The position numbers and the translations under genes were made by a program. From Pseudomonas parasichuanensis (GTDB taxonomy: Bacteria > Pseudomonadota > Gammaproteobacteria > Pseudomonadales > Pseudomonadaceae), in contig NZ_BQHO01000005.1 of NCBI RefSeq assembly GCF_021601385.1, positions 186,001 through 250,000 on the forward strand: a DNA stretch of 64,000 bases, in the 5' to 3' direction. The number at the start of each line of letters is the position of its first letter. Position 1 is the first letter of the stretch. The notes under the pieces are model-generated. The model was not told where the DNA came from, made no database searches, and worked only from the letters and a program-made list of their open reading frames with translations. Of this stretch, positions 28,457 to 37,081 are shown in pieces.

Positions 28457-29281
28457 ATGCCCACCGTCCTCATCACCGGTTGTTCCAGCGGCATCGGCCG
28501 CGCCCTGGCCGACGCCTTCCGCGATGCCGGCCACGAAGTCTGGGCCACCGCCCGCAAGCTCGACGATGTCGACACCCTGCTCGCCGCCGGCTTTGCCGCA
28601 CGGCAACTGGATGTGAATGACAGCGAGGCATTGACCCGCCTGGCCGACGAACTCGAAGACCGCCACGGCGGCCTCGACATCCTCATCAACAACGCCGGCT
28701 ACGGCGCCATGGGCCCACTGCTCGACGGCGGCGTCGAGGCCATGCGCCAACAGTTCGAAACCAATGTATTCGCCCTGGTGGGCGTGACCCGCGCGCTGTT
28801 CCCGCTGCTGCGGCGCTCGCGTGGGCTGGTGGTGAATATCGGCAGTGTCTCGGGCGTGCTGGTCACCCCGTTCGCCGGCGCCTACTGCGCCTCGAAGGCC
28901 GCCGTGCACGGGCTGACCGACGCCCTGCGCCTGGAGCTGGCGCCGTTCGGTATCCGGGTGATGGAAGTGCAGCCGGGGGCGATTGCCTCGCAGTTCGCCA
29001 GCAACGCCCAGCAACAGGCCGAACAGGTGCTGGCGAGCGATTCGCCGTGGTGGCCATTGCGCGAACAGGTGCAGGCCCGGGCGCGGGCTTCGCAGGACCG
29101 GCCGACTTCGGCGGCGGTGTTTGCCCAGCGGTTGCTGGCCGCCACGCGCAAGTCGCCAGTGCCGGCGCTGGTGCGTATCGGCAATGGCAGCACGGCGTTG
29201 CCGTTGATGGCGCGGGTGTTGCCGCAGCGGCTGCTGGATTGGGTGTTGCGCAAGCGGTTCGGGTTGCTGCGGCCGCTCTGA
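28457..29281 (+). CDS. Short-chain dehydrogenase/reductase (SDR)
   Basis: Classical NAD(P)-dependent SDR of 274 aa. The cofactor motif TGCSSGIG is at residues 7-14, NNAG at about 77-80, catalytic Ser in NIGSVSG near 131-137, and YCASK near 147-151 (Tyr and Lys). The substrate is unknown; the extended C-terminus resembles SDRs annotated as acting on lipids or retinol-like alcohols. It is convergent with the efflux operon and stands alone. Confidence 0.9.
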   Translation: MPTVLITGCSSGIGRALADAFRDAGHEVWATARKLDDVDTLLAAGFAARQLDVNDSEALTRLADELEDRHGGLDILINNAGYGAMGPLLDGGVEAMRQQFETNVFALVGVTRALFPLLRRSRGLVVNIGSVSGVLVTPFAGAYCASKAAVHGLTDALRLELAPFGIRVMEVQPGAIASQFASNAQQQAEQVLASDSPWWPLREQVQARARASQDRPTSAAVFAQRLLAATRKSPVPALVRIGNGSTALPLMARVLPQRLLDWVLRKRFGLLRPL

Positions 29282-29298
29282 GCTGACGCCTACACAGT

Positions 29299-30846
29299 TC
29301 AAACCTTGTCAAACGCCTGCCAGCCCCCACCCAGGGCCTTGTACAACCCCACCAACGCCTGGGACACCGCCGCCGAGCTGTCGATCCACTGCTCCTCGCT
29401 GGCCAGCAGCGCACCCTGCACGGTCAGCACATTGAGAAAGTCCACCGCCCCTTCCACATACTGGCGCTGCGCAGTCTCCAAAGCGATGCGGTTCTGCCGC
29501 ACCGCCTCGGCCAGGTGGTCGCGGCGCAGCTGGCTGGCGTTGTACAGGCGCAGCACGTCGTCGATCTCATGCCAGGCGCCAAGCACCACCTTGCGGTAGT
29601 TAAGCGCCGCTTCCTGCTGCTGGGCTTCGCGCAGTTCCAGCGTGCCCTTGAGCCGCCCACCCTCGAAAATCGGCAGCGACAGTTGCGGCCCGAAGGCGAA
29701 GCGTCGTGAATCCCAGGCACCGAAATCGGACAACTGCATGGCCTGGAAGCCGACACTGCCCGACAGGCGAATGCTCGGGTAGAAGTCGGCCTTGGCCACG
29801 CCAATGCTGGCGGTGGCCGCATGCAGTCGTGCTTCGGCCTGGCGGATGTCCGGGCGGCGCTCGGCCAGCTCCGACGGCACGCCGATGGCAAAGCGTTGCT
29901 GTGGTTCGGGCAGCTCGCCACCTTGCAACAGCTCGCTTTGCAGGCTGCGCGGTGGTTCGGCGGCAAGCAGGCTGAGGGCGTTGATCAGGTCGTCGCGGCG
30001 GGCCTCCAGGGTCGGCAGGCGGGCTTCGATCGACGCCACCTGGGCGCTGGCCTGGGCCACGTCGAGCCGGGTGGCGACACCTTGGGCCTGGCGGTCCTCG
30101 GACAGTTTCAGGCTGTGGCGGGCAACCTTGAGGTTGTCCTGGGTCACGTCCAGGGTGTGCTGTACGGCACGCAGCTGGATGTAGTTGCCGGCGGTTTCCG
30201 AGAGCAGCGCCAGCAGCACGCCACGGCGGTCGTTCTCGGCCACTTCGACCGTGGCGTCGGCCGCCTCGACCTGGCGCCGCACACGGCCCCACAGGTCAAG
30301 CTCCCAACCGGCGACCAGGTCGCCCTGCCACAGGTTGAAAGCCGACTTGCCCGCCTTGCCCGACGGATCGCTCAAACCTTCGGCGCTGTTGCGCGCACGG
30401 CTGTAGCCGGCATTCACATCCACCGACGGTGCTTCGTCCGCCGCCACGGTGCTGCGCAGGGCGCGGCTTTGCAGCAAACGCGCGCTGGCCATCTGCAGGT
30501 CGAGGTTGCGCTCGGCGACCTTCTGGATCAGGGCGCTCAGGCGCGGGTCGTGGAAGCTGTCCCACCAGCGCAGTTCCAACGGTTCGGCCACCGGCTGGCT
30601 GGTGGCGGCCTGGGCTTGCAGCGCGGCCCAGTCTTTTGGCGCTTCGCTGGCAGGGCGCTGGAAGTCGGGCCCGAGGGTACAGCCGGCGAGGAGCATGGCC
30701 AGCAGGACGGGGGCCGCTGCGCGCCCCTTTCGCGGCACAAGGCCGCTCCTACCAGCGACCGCGATCCCCTGTAGGAGCGGCCTTGTGTCGCGAAAGGGGC
30801 GCGCAGCGGCCCCGGCAATCTCGAAGCTTTCAAGCGCATCGTTCAT
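29299..30846 (-). CDS. Efflux outer-membrane factor lipoprotein (NodT/OprM family), REP in 5' coding region
   Basis: TolC-like outer-membrane channel lipoprotein (515 aa) serving the upstream EmrAB-type pump. The body has the two repeated OEP domains; the lipobox LAGC puts the acylated Cys at residue 56. Start ATG 30846 overlaps the membrane-fusion gene stop as ATGA, with AGAGG upstream. Between that start and the lipobox a full REP pair (30710-30813) is translated in frame. The REP itself contains AGGAG, seven bases, then GTG at 30738. Starting there gives PRKGRAAAPVLLAMLLAGC after the initiator Met, a textbook lipoprotein signal. Either start, or both, may be used. Confidence 0.88.
   Translation of the reverse strand: MNDALESFEIAGAAARPFRDTRPLLQGIAVAGRSGLVPRKGRAAAPVLLAMLLAGCTLGPDFQRPASEAPKDWAALQAQAATSQPVAEPLELRWWDSFHDPRLSALIQKVAERNLDLQMASARLLQSRALRSTVAADEAPSVDVNAGYSRARNSAEGLSDPSGKAGKSAFNLWQGDLVAGWELDLWGRVRRQVEAADATVEVAENDRRGVLLALLSETAGNYIQLRAVQHTLDVTQDNLKVARHSLKLSEDRQAQGVATRLDVAQASAQVASIEARLPTLEARRDDLINALSLLAAEPPRSLQSELLQGGELPEPQQRFAIGVPSELAERRPDIRQAEARLHAATASIGVAKADFYPSIRLSGSVGFQAMQLSDFGAWDSRRFAFGPQLSLPIFEGGRLKGTLELREAQQQEAALNYRKVVLGAWHEIDDVLRLYNASQLRRDHLAEAVRQNRIALETAQRQYVEGAVDFLNVLTVQGALLASEEQWIDSSAAVSQALVGLYKALGGGWQAFDKV
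30710..30813. repeat. Inverted REP pair inside an outer-membrane-factor gene
   Basis: A near-perfect palindrome with arms 30710-30752 and 30771-30813 and an 18-base loop; the core is CGGCACAAGGCCGCTCCTAC and its complement. It lies wholly within the open frame of the outer membrane factor, between the ATGA start and the lipobox. Confidence 0.93.
30736..30750 (-). promoter_or_regulatory. REP-borne ribosome site and GTG start
   Basis: On the minus strand the REP arm reads AGGAG (30746-30750), a seven-base spacer, and GTG (30736-30738), which is in frame with the outer membrane factor. Spacing is ideal. Use of this start would remove the 36-residue REP-derived leader and give a standard 19-residue lipoprotein signal. 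Confidence 0.55.
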
Positions 30847-31904
30847 CGCGCAGTCACCTCTTTGCCGCCCAGCTTGTCGCCCTGTGTATCGATGGTCGCT
30901 TCCACCGACATGCCCACCCGCAGGCGTGCCAGCAACGGCTGACCGTCATCGAAGACGATCTTCACCGGGATGCGCTGCACCACCTTGGTGAAGTTGCCGG
31001 TGGCGTTGTCGGGTTTTACCGCAGCGAAGGTCACCCCGGTGGCCGGGGCAATGCTTTCGACATGGCCGTGCAGCTTTTCACCGGAGAAGGTATCGACGCT
31101 GATGCTCACCGGCTGGCCCGGCTGCACGTGGGTCAGCTGGGTTTCCTGGAAGTTGCCGACGATATAGGCGCGCTCCAGCGGTACCACCGACAGCAGCCGC
31201 GCCCCTGGATTCACGTAGGCACCCACGCGCAGGGCGCGCTCGCCGACCATGCCGTCCACCGGCGCAGTAATGCGGGTGTAGGACAGGTCCAGCTGCGCTT
31301 TCTCCAGGCCCGCTTCGGCACGTTTGAGCTGGCCATCGGCACTGGCCACCTGGGCGCTGAGGATGTCCACCTGCTTGCGCGTGGCCACCAGGGCCGCCTG
31401 GGTATTGGCCAGCCGTGCACGTGCCTGGTCAACCCGGCTTTGTGCCTGCTGGGCATTCTGCACGGTGCCGGCGCCCTGCTCGGCCAGGCGGCTGTAGCGG
31501 GTGACTTCGTGGTCGGCGAAGGCGGCCTCGGCCTGGGCCGCTTTTACCGCCGCTTCAGCCTGGGCAATCAGGGCCGCCTGGCGCTCCAGGGTGGCGCGGG
31601 CATCCAGGCTCTGGGCCTTGGCCACCAGCAGTTGGGCCTGGGCCGCATCGAGGGCGGCCTGGTAGTCACGCGGGTCGATGGTCGCCAGCAACTGGCCGGC
31701 CGTGACCTGCTGGTTGTCTTCCACCAGCACCTCCTTGATGAAGCCCGCCACCTTGGGCGCGACCACGGTGTAGTCGGCGGTGATGTAGGCATCGTTGGTG
31801 CTCTGGCGATGCTCGCTGCCGAGCATCCAGGGCCCGACGATAGCGGCCAGCACGGCGACGGCGAGTGCCGAACCGATGAAAAGCGTTTTACGGTTGTTGG
31901 TCAT
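30843..31904 (-). CDS. emrA: EmrA-type membrane-fusion efflux protein (HlyD family)
   Basis: Periplasmic adaptor (353 aa) that links the MFS pump to the outer-membrane channel. One N-terminal membrane anchor (residues about 8-28), then the sequence typical of EmrA: STNDAYITADYTVVAPKVAGFI, a long Ala/Gln-rich coiled coil (about 85-195), and a C-terminal beta-barrel with VPLERAYIVGNFQETQL. ATG 31904 gives the anchor at the normal place; longer in-frame extensions overlap the intergenic spacer. It is 28 bases after emrB and overlaps the channel gene by four bases. Substrates are unknown. Confidence 0.93.
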   Translation of the reverse strand: MTNNRKTLFIGSALAVAVLAAIVGPWMLGSEHRQSTNDAYITADYTVVAPKVAGFIKEVLVEDNQQVTAGQLLATIDPRDYQAALDAAQAQLLVAKAQSLDARATLERQAALIAQAEAAVKAAQAEAAFADHEVTRYSRLAEQGAGTVQNAQQAQSRVDQARARLANTQAALVATRKQVDILSAQVASADGQLKRAEAGLEKAQLDLSYTRITAPVDGMVGERALRVGAYVNPGARLLSVVPLERAYIVGNFQETQLTHVQPGQPVSISVDTFSGEKLHGHVESIAPATGVTFAAVKPDNATGNFTKVVQRIPVKIVFDDGQPLLARLRVGMSVEATIDTQGDKLGGKEVTAR

Positions 31905-31932
31905 TTGCGGTTTCTCGAATTCATCCACAGGC

Positions 31933-33474
31933 TCAGGCCACCGCACGCGGTGGGTAGATCCGGGTAGGCACGAAGGGGATCAGGCAGATCAGGGCGACGG
32001 CGAAGCCCGCCATCACCAGGTAAAGGTCGGCCGAGGTCAGCACCAGGGCCTGCTCATGAATGCGCCTGGCCAGGCCGGCTGTGTTGTCGTCGATCAGCGG
32101 CGCATTGCCCAGGCTGTCGACCAGGTGGTTGGAATGGAAATGCCGGCGCACGGTGCCCAGGGCATCGAGCAGGCCACCGGCGATCACCGCCGACAGGCCC
32201 TTGACCGTGTTGAACCAGCTGGAGGCGAACGGGCCTTCCTGCGGGGTCATGCCGTTGGTGGAGAGCATCAGCAGCGGCAGCACCGCCATCGGCTGGCCGA
32301 ACACCTGCAGCAGGTAGAAAGGGTAGAAGTCGCCGCGGATCCACTGCGAGGTGAGCAGGCTGCTGCCGACGCACGACGCCGCCAGCATGGCCAGCCCGAG
32401 CGCCAGCACCCAACGGCAGTCCACCGCGCGGATGTTGCACAGCGCCGCCGTCAACGGCAGGGCGATCAGCTGGGGCATGGCCACCAGCATCATCAACGGG
32501 CTGGTCTGCGCCGGGCGATAGCCCTGGATCTGCGCGAGGTACGCAGACGGAATGCTGCCCACCCCCGAGAGCACGATCAGCACCCCGGCCAGGGTCACCA
32601 GGGCGAAACTCAGGTTGCGCCGCGACAGCATGCGCAGCTGGAAGAACGGCAGCGGCTCGGACCATTCGTTGTACATGAACAGCACCAGCAACAGCAGGCC
32701 ACCGCCGAGCAGCCAGCAGATCAGCGGCGAGTCGAACCAGCCCCAGCGGTCACCCAGCGACAGGCCAAGCACGATGCTGCTGATCGCCGGCAGGCCGAGC
32801 AGCACGCCGCGCCAGTCGAACTGCTTGAAGCGCTCCAGGCGCAGCGGGTCCTGGGGCAGGCCCCAGCCCACGCAGGCGATGGCCAGCAGGGAGGGCAGGA
32901 TGATCTGCCAGAACGCCCACTGCCAGCCGACGTATTCGGTCCACAGGCCCGCCAGCGGCGTGCCCAGGTTGGGCCCGAAGGTGGCGGTCAGGGCGTAGCA
33001 GGCCAGGCCGTAGACCTTGATGCCCGGCGGCAGGAAACGCAGCGCCACGCTCATCAGCATCGGTGGCAAGGCGCCGGAGGCGAAGCCTTGCACAATGCGC
33101 AGCAACATCAGGCTGTGCAGGTTGGGGGCGAAGGGTTGGATCAGGCCGAGCACGGCGAACAGGCCGACGGCGGTCATGGTGAAACGGCGCAGCGAAAAGG
33201 TAGTGGCCAGCCACGGGGCGAAGGCCATGGCCGACACCGAGGCGGCGCTGTACACCGCCAGCAGCCAGGCGCCTTCGTCGGCGCCGATGGCCATGGCGCC
33301 ACGGATATCGCTCAGGGAAATCTTGGTCACCGCCTCGTTGAGCCCGGCGCACAACACCGCCAGCAACACGCCGAACAACCCCACCACCACCCGCAGGCCG
33401 AACGCCGTTTGCGCAGGGGCGGCCGGCGCGGGGGCGGCGGCCAGCGCGGCGGAAGGCGCGGTCAGGGAACTCAT
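31933..33474 (-). CDS. emrB: EmrB-type MFS multidrug exporter (DHA2 family)
   Basis: Inner-membrane proton-driven exporter of the 14-helix DHA2 group (513 aa), first gene of an emrB-emrA-OMF efflux operon. Motif-like segments include DIRGAMAIGADEGAWL near the first loops and the family WR/QW-type GWQWAFWQIILPSLLA. GGAG lies about ten bases before ATG 33474. A LysR-type gene lies upstream in the same orientation and is the likely regulator. Substrate range cannot be inferred. Confidence 0.93.
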   Translation of the reverse strand: MSSLTAPSAALAAAPAPAAPAQTAFGLRVVVGLFGVLLAVLCAGLNEAVTKISLSDIRGAMAIGADEGAWLLAVYSAASVSAMAFAPWLATTFSLRRFTMTAVGLFAVLGLIQPFAPNLHSLMLLRIVQGFASGALPPMLMSVALRFLPPGIKVYGLACYALTATFGPNLGTPLAGLWTEYVGWQWAFWQIILPSLLAIACVGWGLPQDPLRLERFKQFDWRGVLLGLPAISSIVLGLSLGDRWGWFDSPLICWLLGGGLLLLVLFMYNEWSEPLPFFQLRMLSRRNLSFALVTLAGVLIVLSGVGSIPSAYLAQIQGYRPAQTSPLMMLVAMPQLIALPLTAALCNIRAVDCRWVLALGLAMLAASCVGSSLLTSQWIRGDFYPFYLLQVFGQPMAVLPLLMLSTNGMTPQEGPFASSWFNTVKGLSAVIAGGLLDALGTVRRHFHSNHLVDSLGNAPLIDDNTAGLARRIHEQALVLTSADLYLVMAGFAVALICLIPFVPTRIYPPRAVA

Positions 33475-33617
33475 GGAATGACATCTCCAGCAACAAATTC
33501 AGGGCTGGGAGAAGTCTAAGAAGGTCGAATGCTGACGAAAACTGACTTGTTTACAGGTTTATGTTGCGTCATACGCAATCGGAGATCATTCGGGGGCGCA
33601 CCTCACATCAGCCAGAC

Positions 33618-34523
33618 TCAGGGATCCAGGCTGCCACAGGCCTTCAACGTCTGTCGCAACCAGCGATGCGCCGGGTCATTGTCGAACCGCGGGTGCCAGG
33701 CCTGCTTCACATTCACCGGCTCCAACGGCACCGGGATCTCGAACGAGCGCAGCGGCAGCTTCAGCCGCTGCACGCTGTTGAGGATATTGGCCGGCATCGG
33801 CAGGATCAGGTCGGAATCGGGCAGCGAGAACATCGCCGAATGGAAGCTGGTGGTGATCAGCGCCACCCGCCGCTCCACCTTGTGTTCGGCCAGCGACACA
33901 TCGATCGGCCCATTGGCCCGCCCGCGCCGCGACACGCTGATCTGCGGGTAGGCGGCGAAACGCTCGGGGGTGATCGGGCCATCGAAGATCGGGTGATCCT
34001 CGCGGGCCATCCCCACGAAGTAGGTATTGAACAGGCTCTGCACCTTGATCTCCGGCCCCAGCTCGACGGCCGAGCTGATGATCAGGTCGATCTGCCCGTT
34101 GCGCAGCACCGCATCGTCGTCGCCGCTGCCCTCGGGCACGAAGCGCAGCACCGTGCGCGGCGCCTGGGCCAGCATCATGCGCAGCAGCTGGGCGCCGTAC
34201 AGGGCGATGAACAGGTCGTTGGTGCGGATGTTGAAGGCCCGCTCGAGGTTGGCCAGGTCAACGTCTTCGCGGCTGCGGAACACCAGCCCGGCCTGCTCCA
34301 CCAGCCCGTGCACCTGGTCGCGCAGGGCCAGCGCCCGCGGCGTCGGTACCAGGCCACGGCCGGCGCGCACCAGGATCGGGTCGCCAAGGGCCTCGCGAAT
34401 GCGCCCCAGGGTGCGGCTCATGGCCGCCGGGCTCAGGTTCATGCGCTGCGCGGCGCCGACCACGCTGCCCTCGTCGAGCAGCACATCGAGGGCGACGAGC
34501 AGGTTCATGTCCGGGAGTTGCAT
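33618..34523 (-). CDS. LysR-family transcriptional regulator
   Basis: LTTR of 301 aa. The winged HTH occupies residues 1-65 (MNLLVALDVLLDEGSVVGAA, LSPAAMSRTLGRIREALGDP), followed by a NodD/LeuO-like effector domain. It lies 143 bases upstream of emrB and reads in the same direction, an arrangement less common than the divergent one. The spacer holds emrB control sequences but no sure T-N11-A site was picked. Ligand unknown. Confidence 0.9.
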   Translation of the reverse strand: MQLPDMNLLVALDVLLDEGSVVGAAQRMNLSPAAMSRTLGRIREALGDPILVRAGRGLVPTPRALALRDQVHGLVEQAGLVFRSREDVDLANLERAFNIRTNDLFIALYGAQLLRMMLAQAPRTVLRFVPEGSGDDDAVLRNGQIDLIISSAVELGPEIKVQSLFNTYFVGMAREDHPIFDGPITPERFAAYPQISVSRRGRANGPIDVSLAEHKVERRVALITTSFHSAMFSLPDSDLILPMPANILNSVQRLKLPLRSFEIPVPLEPVNVKQAWHPRFDNDPAHRWLRQTLKACGSLDP

Positions 34524-34648
34524 GGCTGTTGTCCGTGACAGCTGTGGGAAACGCGATGGTATCAGGTTGCCGATTGCGTCAGACGCAACGGCGCCGTGCG
34601 TGGGGGGCCATTTATTTGCCGGGGTGAATGACTCGACAATGGCGTGAG

Positions 34649-34718
34649 CTTCTTCGCGGGCAAGCCCGCTCCCACGGCGTGCGCATCACCTGTGGGAGCG
34701 GGCTTGCCCGCGAAGAGG
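34649..34718. repeat. Inverted REP pair
   Basis: TTCGCGGGCAAGCCCGCTCC and GGAGCGGGCTTGCCCGCGAA, about 17 bases apart, in the gap between the LysR gene and the universal stress gene. Confidence 0.92.
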
Positions 34719-34752
34719 CCAGCACTGCCACCCCTTCTTCAAAGGATTGCAC

Positions 34753-35208
34753 ATGCCTCACCCAGTCCTGATCGCCATCGACGCCTCCCCCGCCGTCGCC
34801 AGCCTGCTCACCCTCGCCCGCCGCTACTGCCGCCCCGGCGAGCACACCCTGCACGTGCTGCTGGCCATCGACGCGACCTTCGCCGTGCACGAGCAGCGCA
34901 CGGCCTACACCGAGCAAGAGCTGGAGGAATACCCCGCCGCCTGCGACGAGCAGCAGTTGGCTGAACAGGCCGTGAGCAGCGCCGTGAAGACTTTGCGCGA
35001 AGCCGGCTTCGACAGCCTGGGCTGCATGGTCGCCGGCCAGCCGGAGGACGTCATCGTCGCCAAGGCCCAGGAGTTGGAGTGCGAGCTGATCATCATGGGG
35101 CACCGCCATCTGTCGCGGCTTGGACGACTGCTGGATCCGTCGATCAGCGCCAAAGTGATCGACCGGGTACAGGTGCCGGTGCTGGTTGGTGCGGCCAATC
35201 ATCCCTGA
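34753..35208 (+). CDS. Universal stress protein (UspA family)
   Basis: Single-domain Usp protein of 151 aa. Family strands are VLIAIDASPAVASLL at residues 5-19, and near the C-terminus the nucleotide-binding pattern IIMGHRHLSRLGRLLDPSISAKVIDRVQVPVLV (G-x2-G-x-S-type, here partly changed). ATG 34753 follows AAAGGA. The sequence suggests an ATP-binding-like Usp, but the phosphate loop differs from the canonical G-2X-G-9X-G(S/T), so binding is uncertain. Probably monocistronic. Confidence 0.9.
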   Translation: MPHPVLIAIDASPAVASLLTLARRYCRPGEHTLHVLLAIDATFAVHEQRTAYTEQELEEYPAACDEQQLAEQAVSSAVKTLREAGFDSLGCMVAGQPEDVIVAKAQELECELIIMGHRHLSRLGRLLDPSISAKVIDRVQVPVLVGAANHP

Positions 35209-35231
35209 ACCCGTACAAATACCCCAAGTAA

Positions 35232-36563
35232 TCAAGTGAGCGCGGCAGCCAGTAAGCCAGGCCTTATACGCTCGGCCAACAGGGCAATGTCCTCGTCATC
35301 TTTGCCTAGATTCTCAAAGGCAAACGGGTTAAGCATCTGACGGGTAGCGAGTACGTTCTGGTCGACGATGCTGATCGCCGATTGCCGGCAGACTGCCTGC
35401 CAATGCGCACCGATAGCTTCAAGTTGGCCGATGACGATCGCCCGGGCCTCGCCTCGATCAAGCAGGAACAGGTGTGCGGCATCCAGGCAGAGGGCTACCT
35501 GGCTCTGATTGGCCTGCCCCATGATCAACATGCCTTGGCTAGCCACGTTGCCCGAGCGGCTTTGCGGGCATATGTCGTAGGCCGGTGTCAGCGAATAGAC
35601 CCGACCGTCGAAAAACGCAGCATGGTTGCGCGCATGGTCATCGGTGTTGCCACACAGCACATTGAACACCAGTCTTGCGAAAAGCTCATGAAGATCGGCC
35701 CGTGGGTCCTGGAAGTCCTTGCGGATCACATGGGTCAGGGCTTCATAGCTGGTGTAGCGGGCCATCATTTCATCCAGCCCCTGCAGCGTAAGCGCAGACA
35801 CCATGATCTTGCGTGCCCAGCCATCGGCAAGCCTGACGCGGTCGAAGCGCTCGATGAGCAAGACATCCTTGCCCAGCACCTTTTCCAGTTTCACGGGCGC
35901 TGCATTCAAGCCCAGCAAGCTGGCCAGGCGCATCATGATGAACTCAGACTTCACCACACTGATGGTGTCGTTGGAGGCCGAAAACTTGGCGACATATTTG
36001 CGCAGGTCTTCCTGGATCAACGCCTTGGGCCTTGCTCCGCCAATGGACGATCCATGGCGCAGTGCCTGATCCAGCTCAGGCGTCAGGGGTATCCCCTGTT
36101 CAACCAGCGCCGCAGCGTCGAGCAGCTCTGCCAATGTCGCGTTGTCGTTGCTTCGCGCAACGTAATGGCTTGGCGAAACCTGAAAGTCGAGCGCACCGAT
36201 GCGGTCCGACCCCGACTCGAGCATGTAAGTCTGCTCGTCCAGGTCCTGGTTATAGGCGGCCGAACCTGCCTTGCCGTATAGCCTGTTGATGATGACTCGC
36301 CGGCCCCAGGCATCGGGCGATGCATCTCGGACACCACTGGCCAGTTTCATGCCCTCAGGCGGCGCGATGATTTCGCTGCCCAGTGGTAGCTCAAGTGAGT
36401 TCAGGGGGATCGCTTGAGGATTTTCCAGGTAACTGCGGCCATAGAGAAAGGCAAACCGATCATCGCCCTGGCGCACCAGCCGCCCGGCAACGACAGGCTG
36501 GCAGGCACCAGGTAGCCAGGTCCAGACGAAGCAAGGCGTTGACGCTGTCGAACTAGAAGTCAT
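35232..36563 (-). CDS. hipA: HipA-family serine/threonine kinase toxin
   Basis: Type II toxin of 443 aa; E. coli HipA phosphorylates glutamyl-tRNA synthetase and causes persistence. Kinase features are the Gly/Ser-rich GSSIGGARPKAL near residue 150, LLIERFDR near 231, the catalytic-loop NTDDHARNHA near 306, and the metal-binding LTPAYDICP near 325. It overlaps hipB by 11 bases and is translated with it. Base composition is lower in GC than neighbouring backbone genes, consistent with acquisition. Intact catalytic residues suggest an active kinase; its target is unknown. Confidence 0.93.
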   Translation of the reverse strand: MTSSSTASTPCFVWTWLPGACQPVVAGRLVRQGDDRFAFLYGRSYLENPQAIPLNSLELPLGSEIIAPPEGMKLASGVRDASPDAWGRRVIINRLYGKAGSAAYNQDLDEQTYMLESGSDRIGALDFQVSPSHYVARSNDNATLAELLDAAALVEQGIPLTPELDQALRHGSSIGGARPKALIQEDLRKYVAKFSASNDTISVVKSEFIMMRLASLLGLNAAPVKLEKVLGKDVLLIERFDRVRLADGWARKIMVSALTLQGLDEMMARYTSYEALTHVIRKDFQDPRADLHELFARLVFNVLCGNTDDHARNHAAFFDGRVYSLTPAYDICPQSRSGNVASQGMLIMGQANQSQVALCLDAAHLFLLDRGEARAIVIGQLEAIGAHWQAVCRQSAISIVDQNVLATRQMLNPFAFENLGKDDEDIALLAERIRPGLLAAALT

Positions 36564-36879
36564 TGCTCACCTCCTGCCGTGGTTTCTGGACACGTGCCGG
36601 CAGCAGGGCCAACTTGTCCTGCAGCGAGGTTGCAAGGTTGTTGTAATGCGCAGGGGCATCGAACAGATGGATACCTAACAGATAGGCCACTTCGAACACC
36701 AAGCCGATTTCACATTTCGGATCACCCGCTTCAATGCGACGCAGTGTACCTCTGGTCACACCCACCCGGTCGGCAAGGTCCTGCTGGGTCAGGCCCCGCT
36801 CCTTGCGCTTGAGCGCAATGAGCTGACTAAAGAGGTGTAGAGCGCCCTGGGTGGTGGGCGAATAGGTGCGTTGTGACAT
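36553..36879 (-). CDS. hipB: HipB-like XRE antitoxin
   Basis: Helix-turn-helix antitoxin and autorepressor (108 aa). The XRE domain is at residues about 20-72 (LIALKRKERGLTQQDLADRV, GVTRGTLRRIEAGDPKCEIG), followed by a C-terminal tail that probably contacts HipA. ATG 36879 has GGAG eight bases upstream; a GTG three codons earlier is less suitable. hipB precedes and overlaps hipA, the standard order. An AT-rich operator lies upstream. Confidence 0.92.
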   Translation of the reverse strand: MSQRTYSPTTQGALHLFSQLIALKRKERGLTQQDLADRVGVTRGTLRRIEAGDPKCEIGLVFEVAYLLGIHLFDAPAHYNNLATSLQDKLALLPARVQKPRQEVSNDF

Positions 36880-36949
36880 GGGATGCACTCCACAGGCTGT
36901 ATGCGGATTATCCTCTTTGCACGAGCATTGGCAACAAATTGTACTTTAT

Positions 36950-36978
36950 AAAGATCTTTAAATGACTTAATGATCTTT
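36950..36978 (-). promoter_or_regulatory. Candidate hipBA operator/promoter region
   Basis: AAAGATC (36950-36956) and GATCTTT (36972-36978) form an inverted repeat; the first half is itself inside the palindrome AAAGATCTTT. The tract 36930-37000 is very AT-rich, and on the minus strand a TACAAT-like -10 lies just downstream. HipB-type regulators bind such repeats to repress their own operon; that role here is inferred. Confidence 0.5.
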
Positions 36979-37081
36979 TTGTAGACCAATGAATGACAGA
37001 ATAGCTCCGTTGGAATCACCTGCGCATTCGCCGCTGCGATTTACCCGCGAATGCGTCAGTCATGCCAGCTCAACGTCCGAA

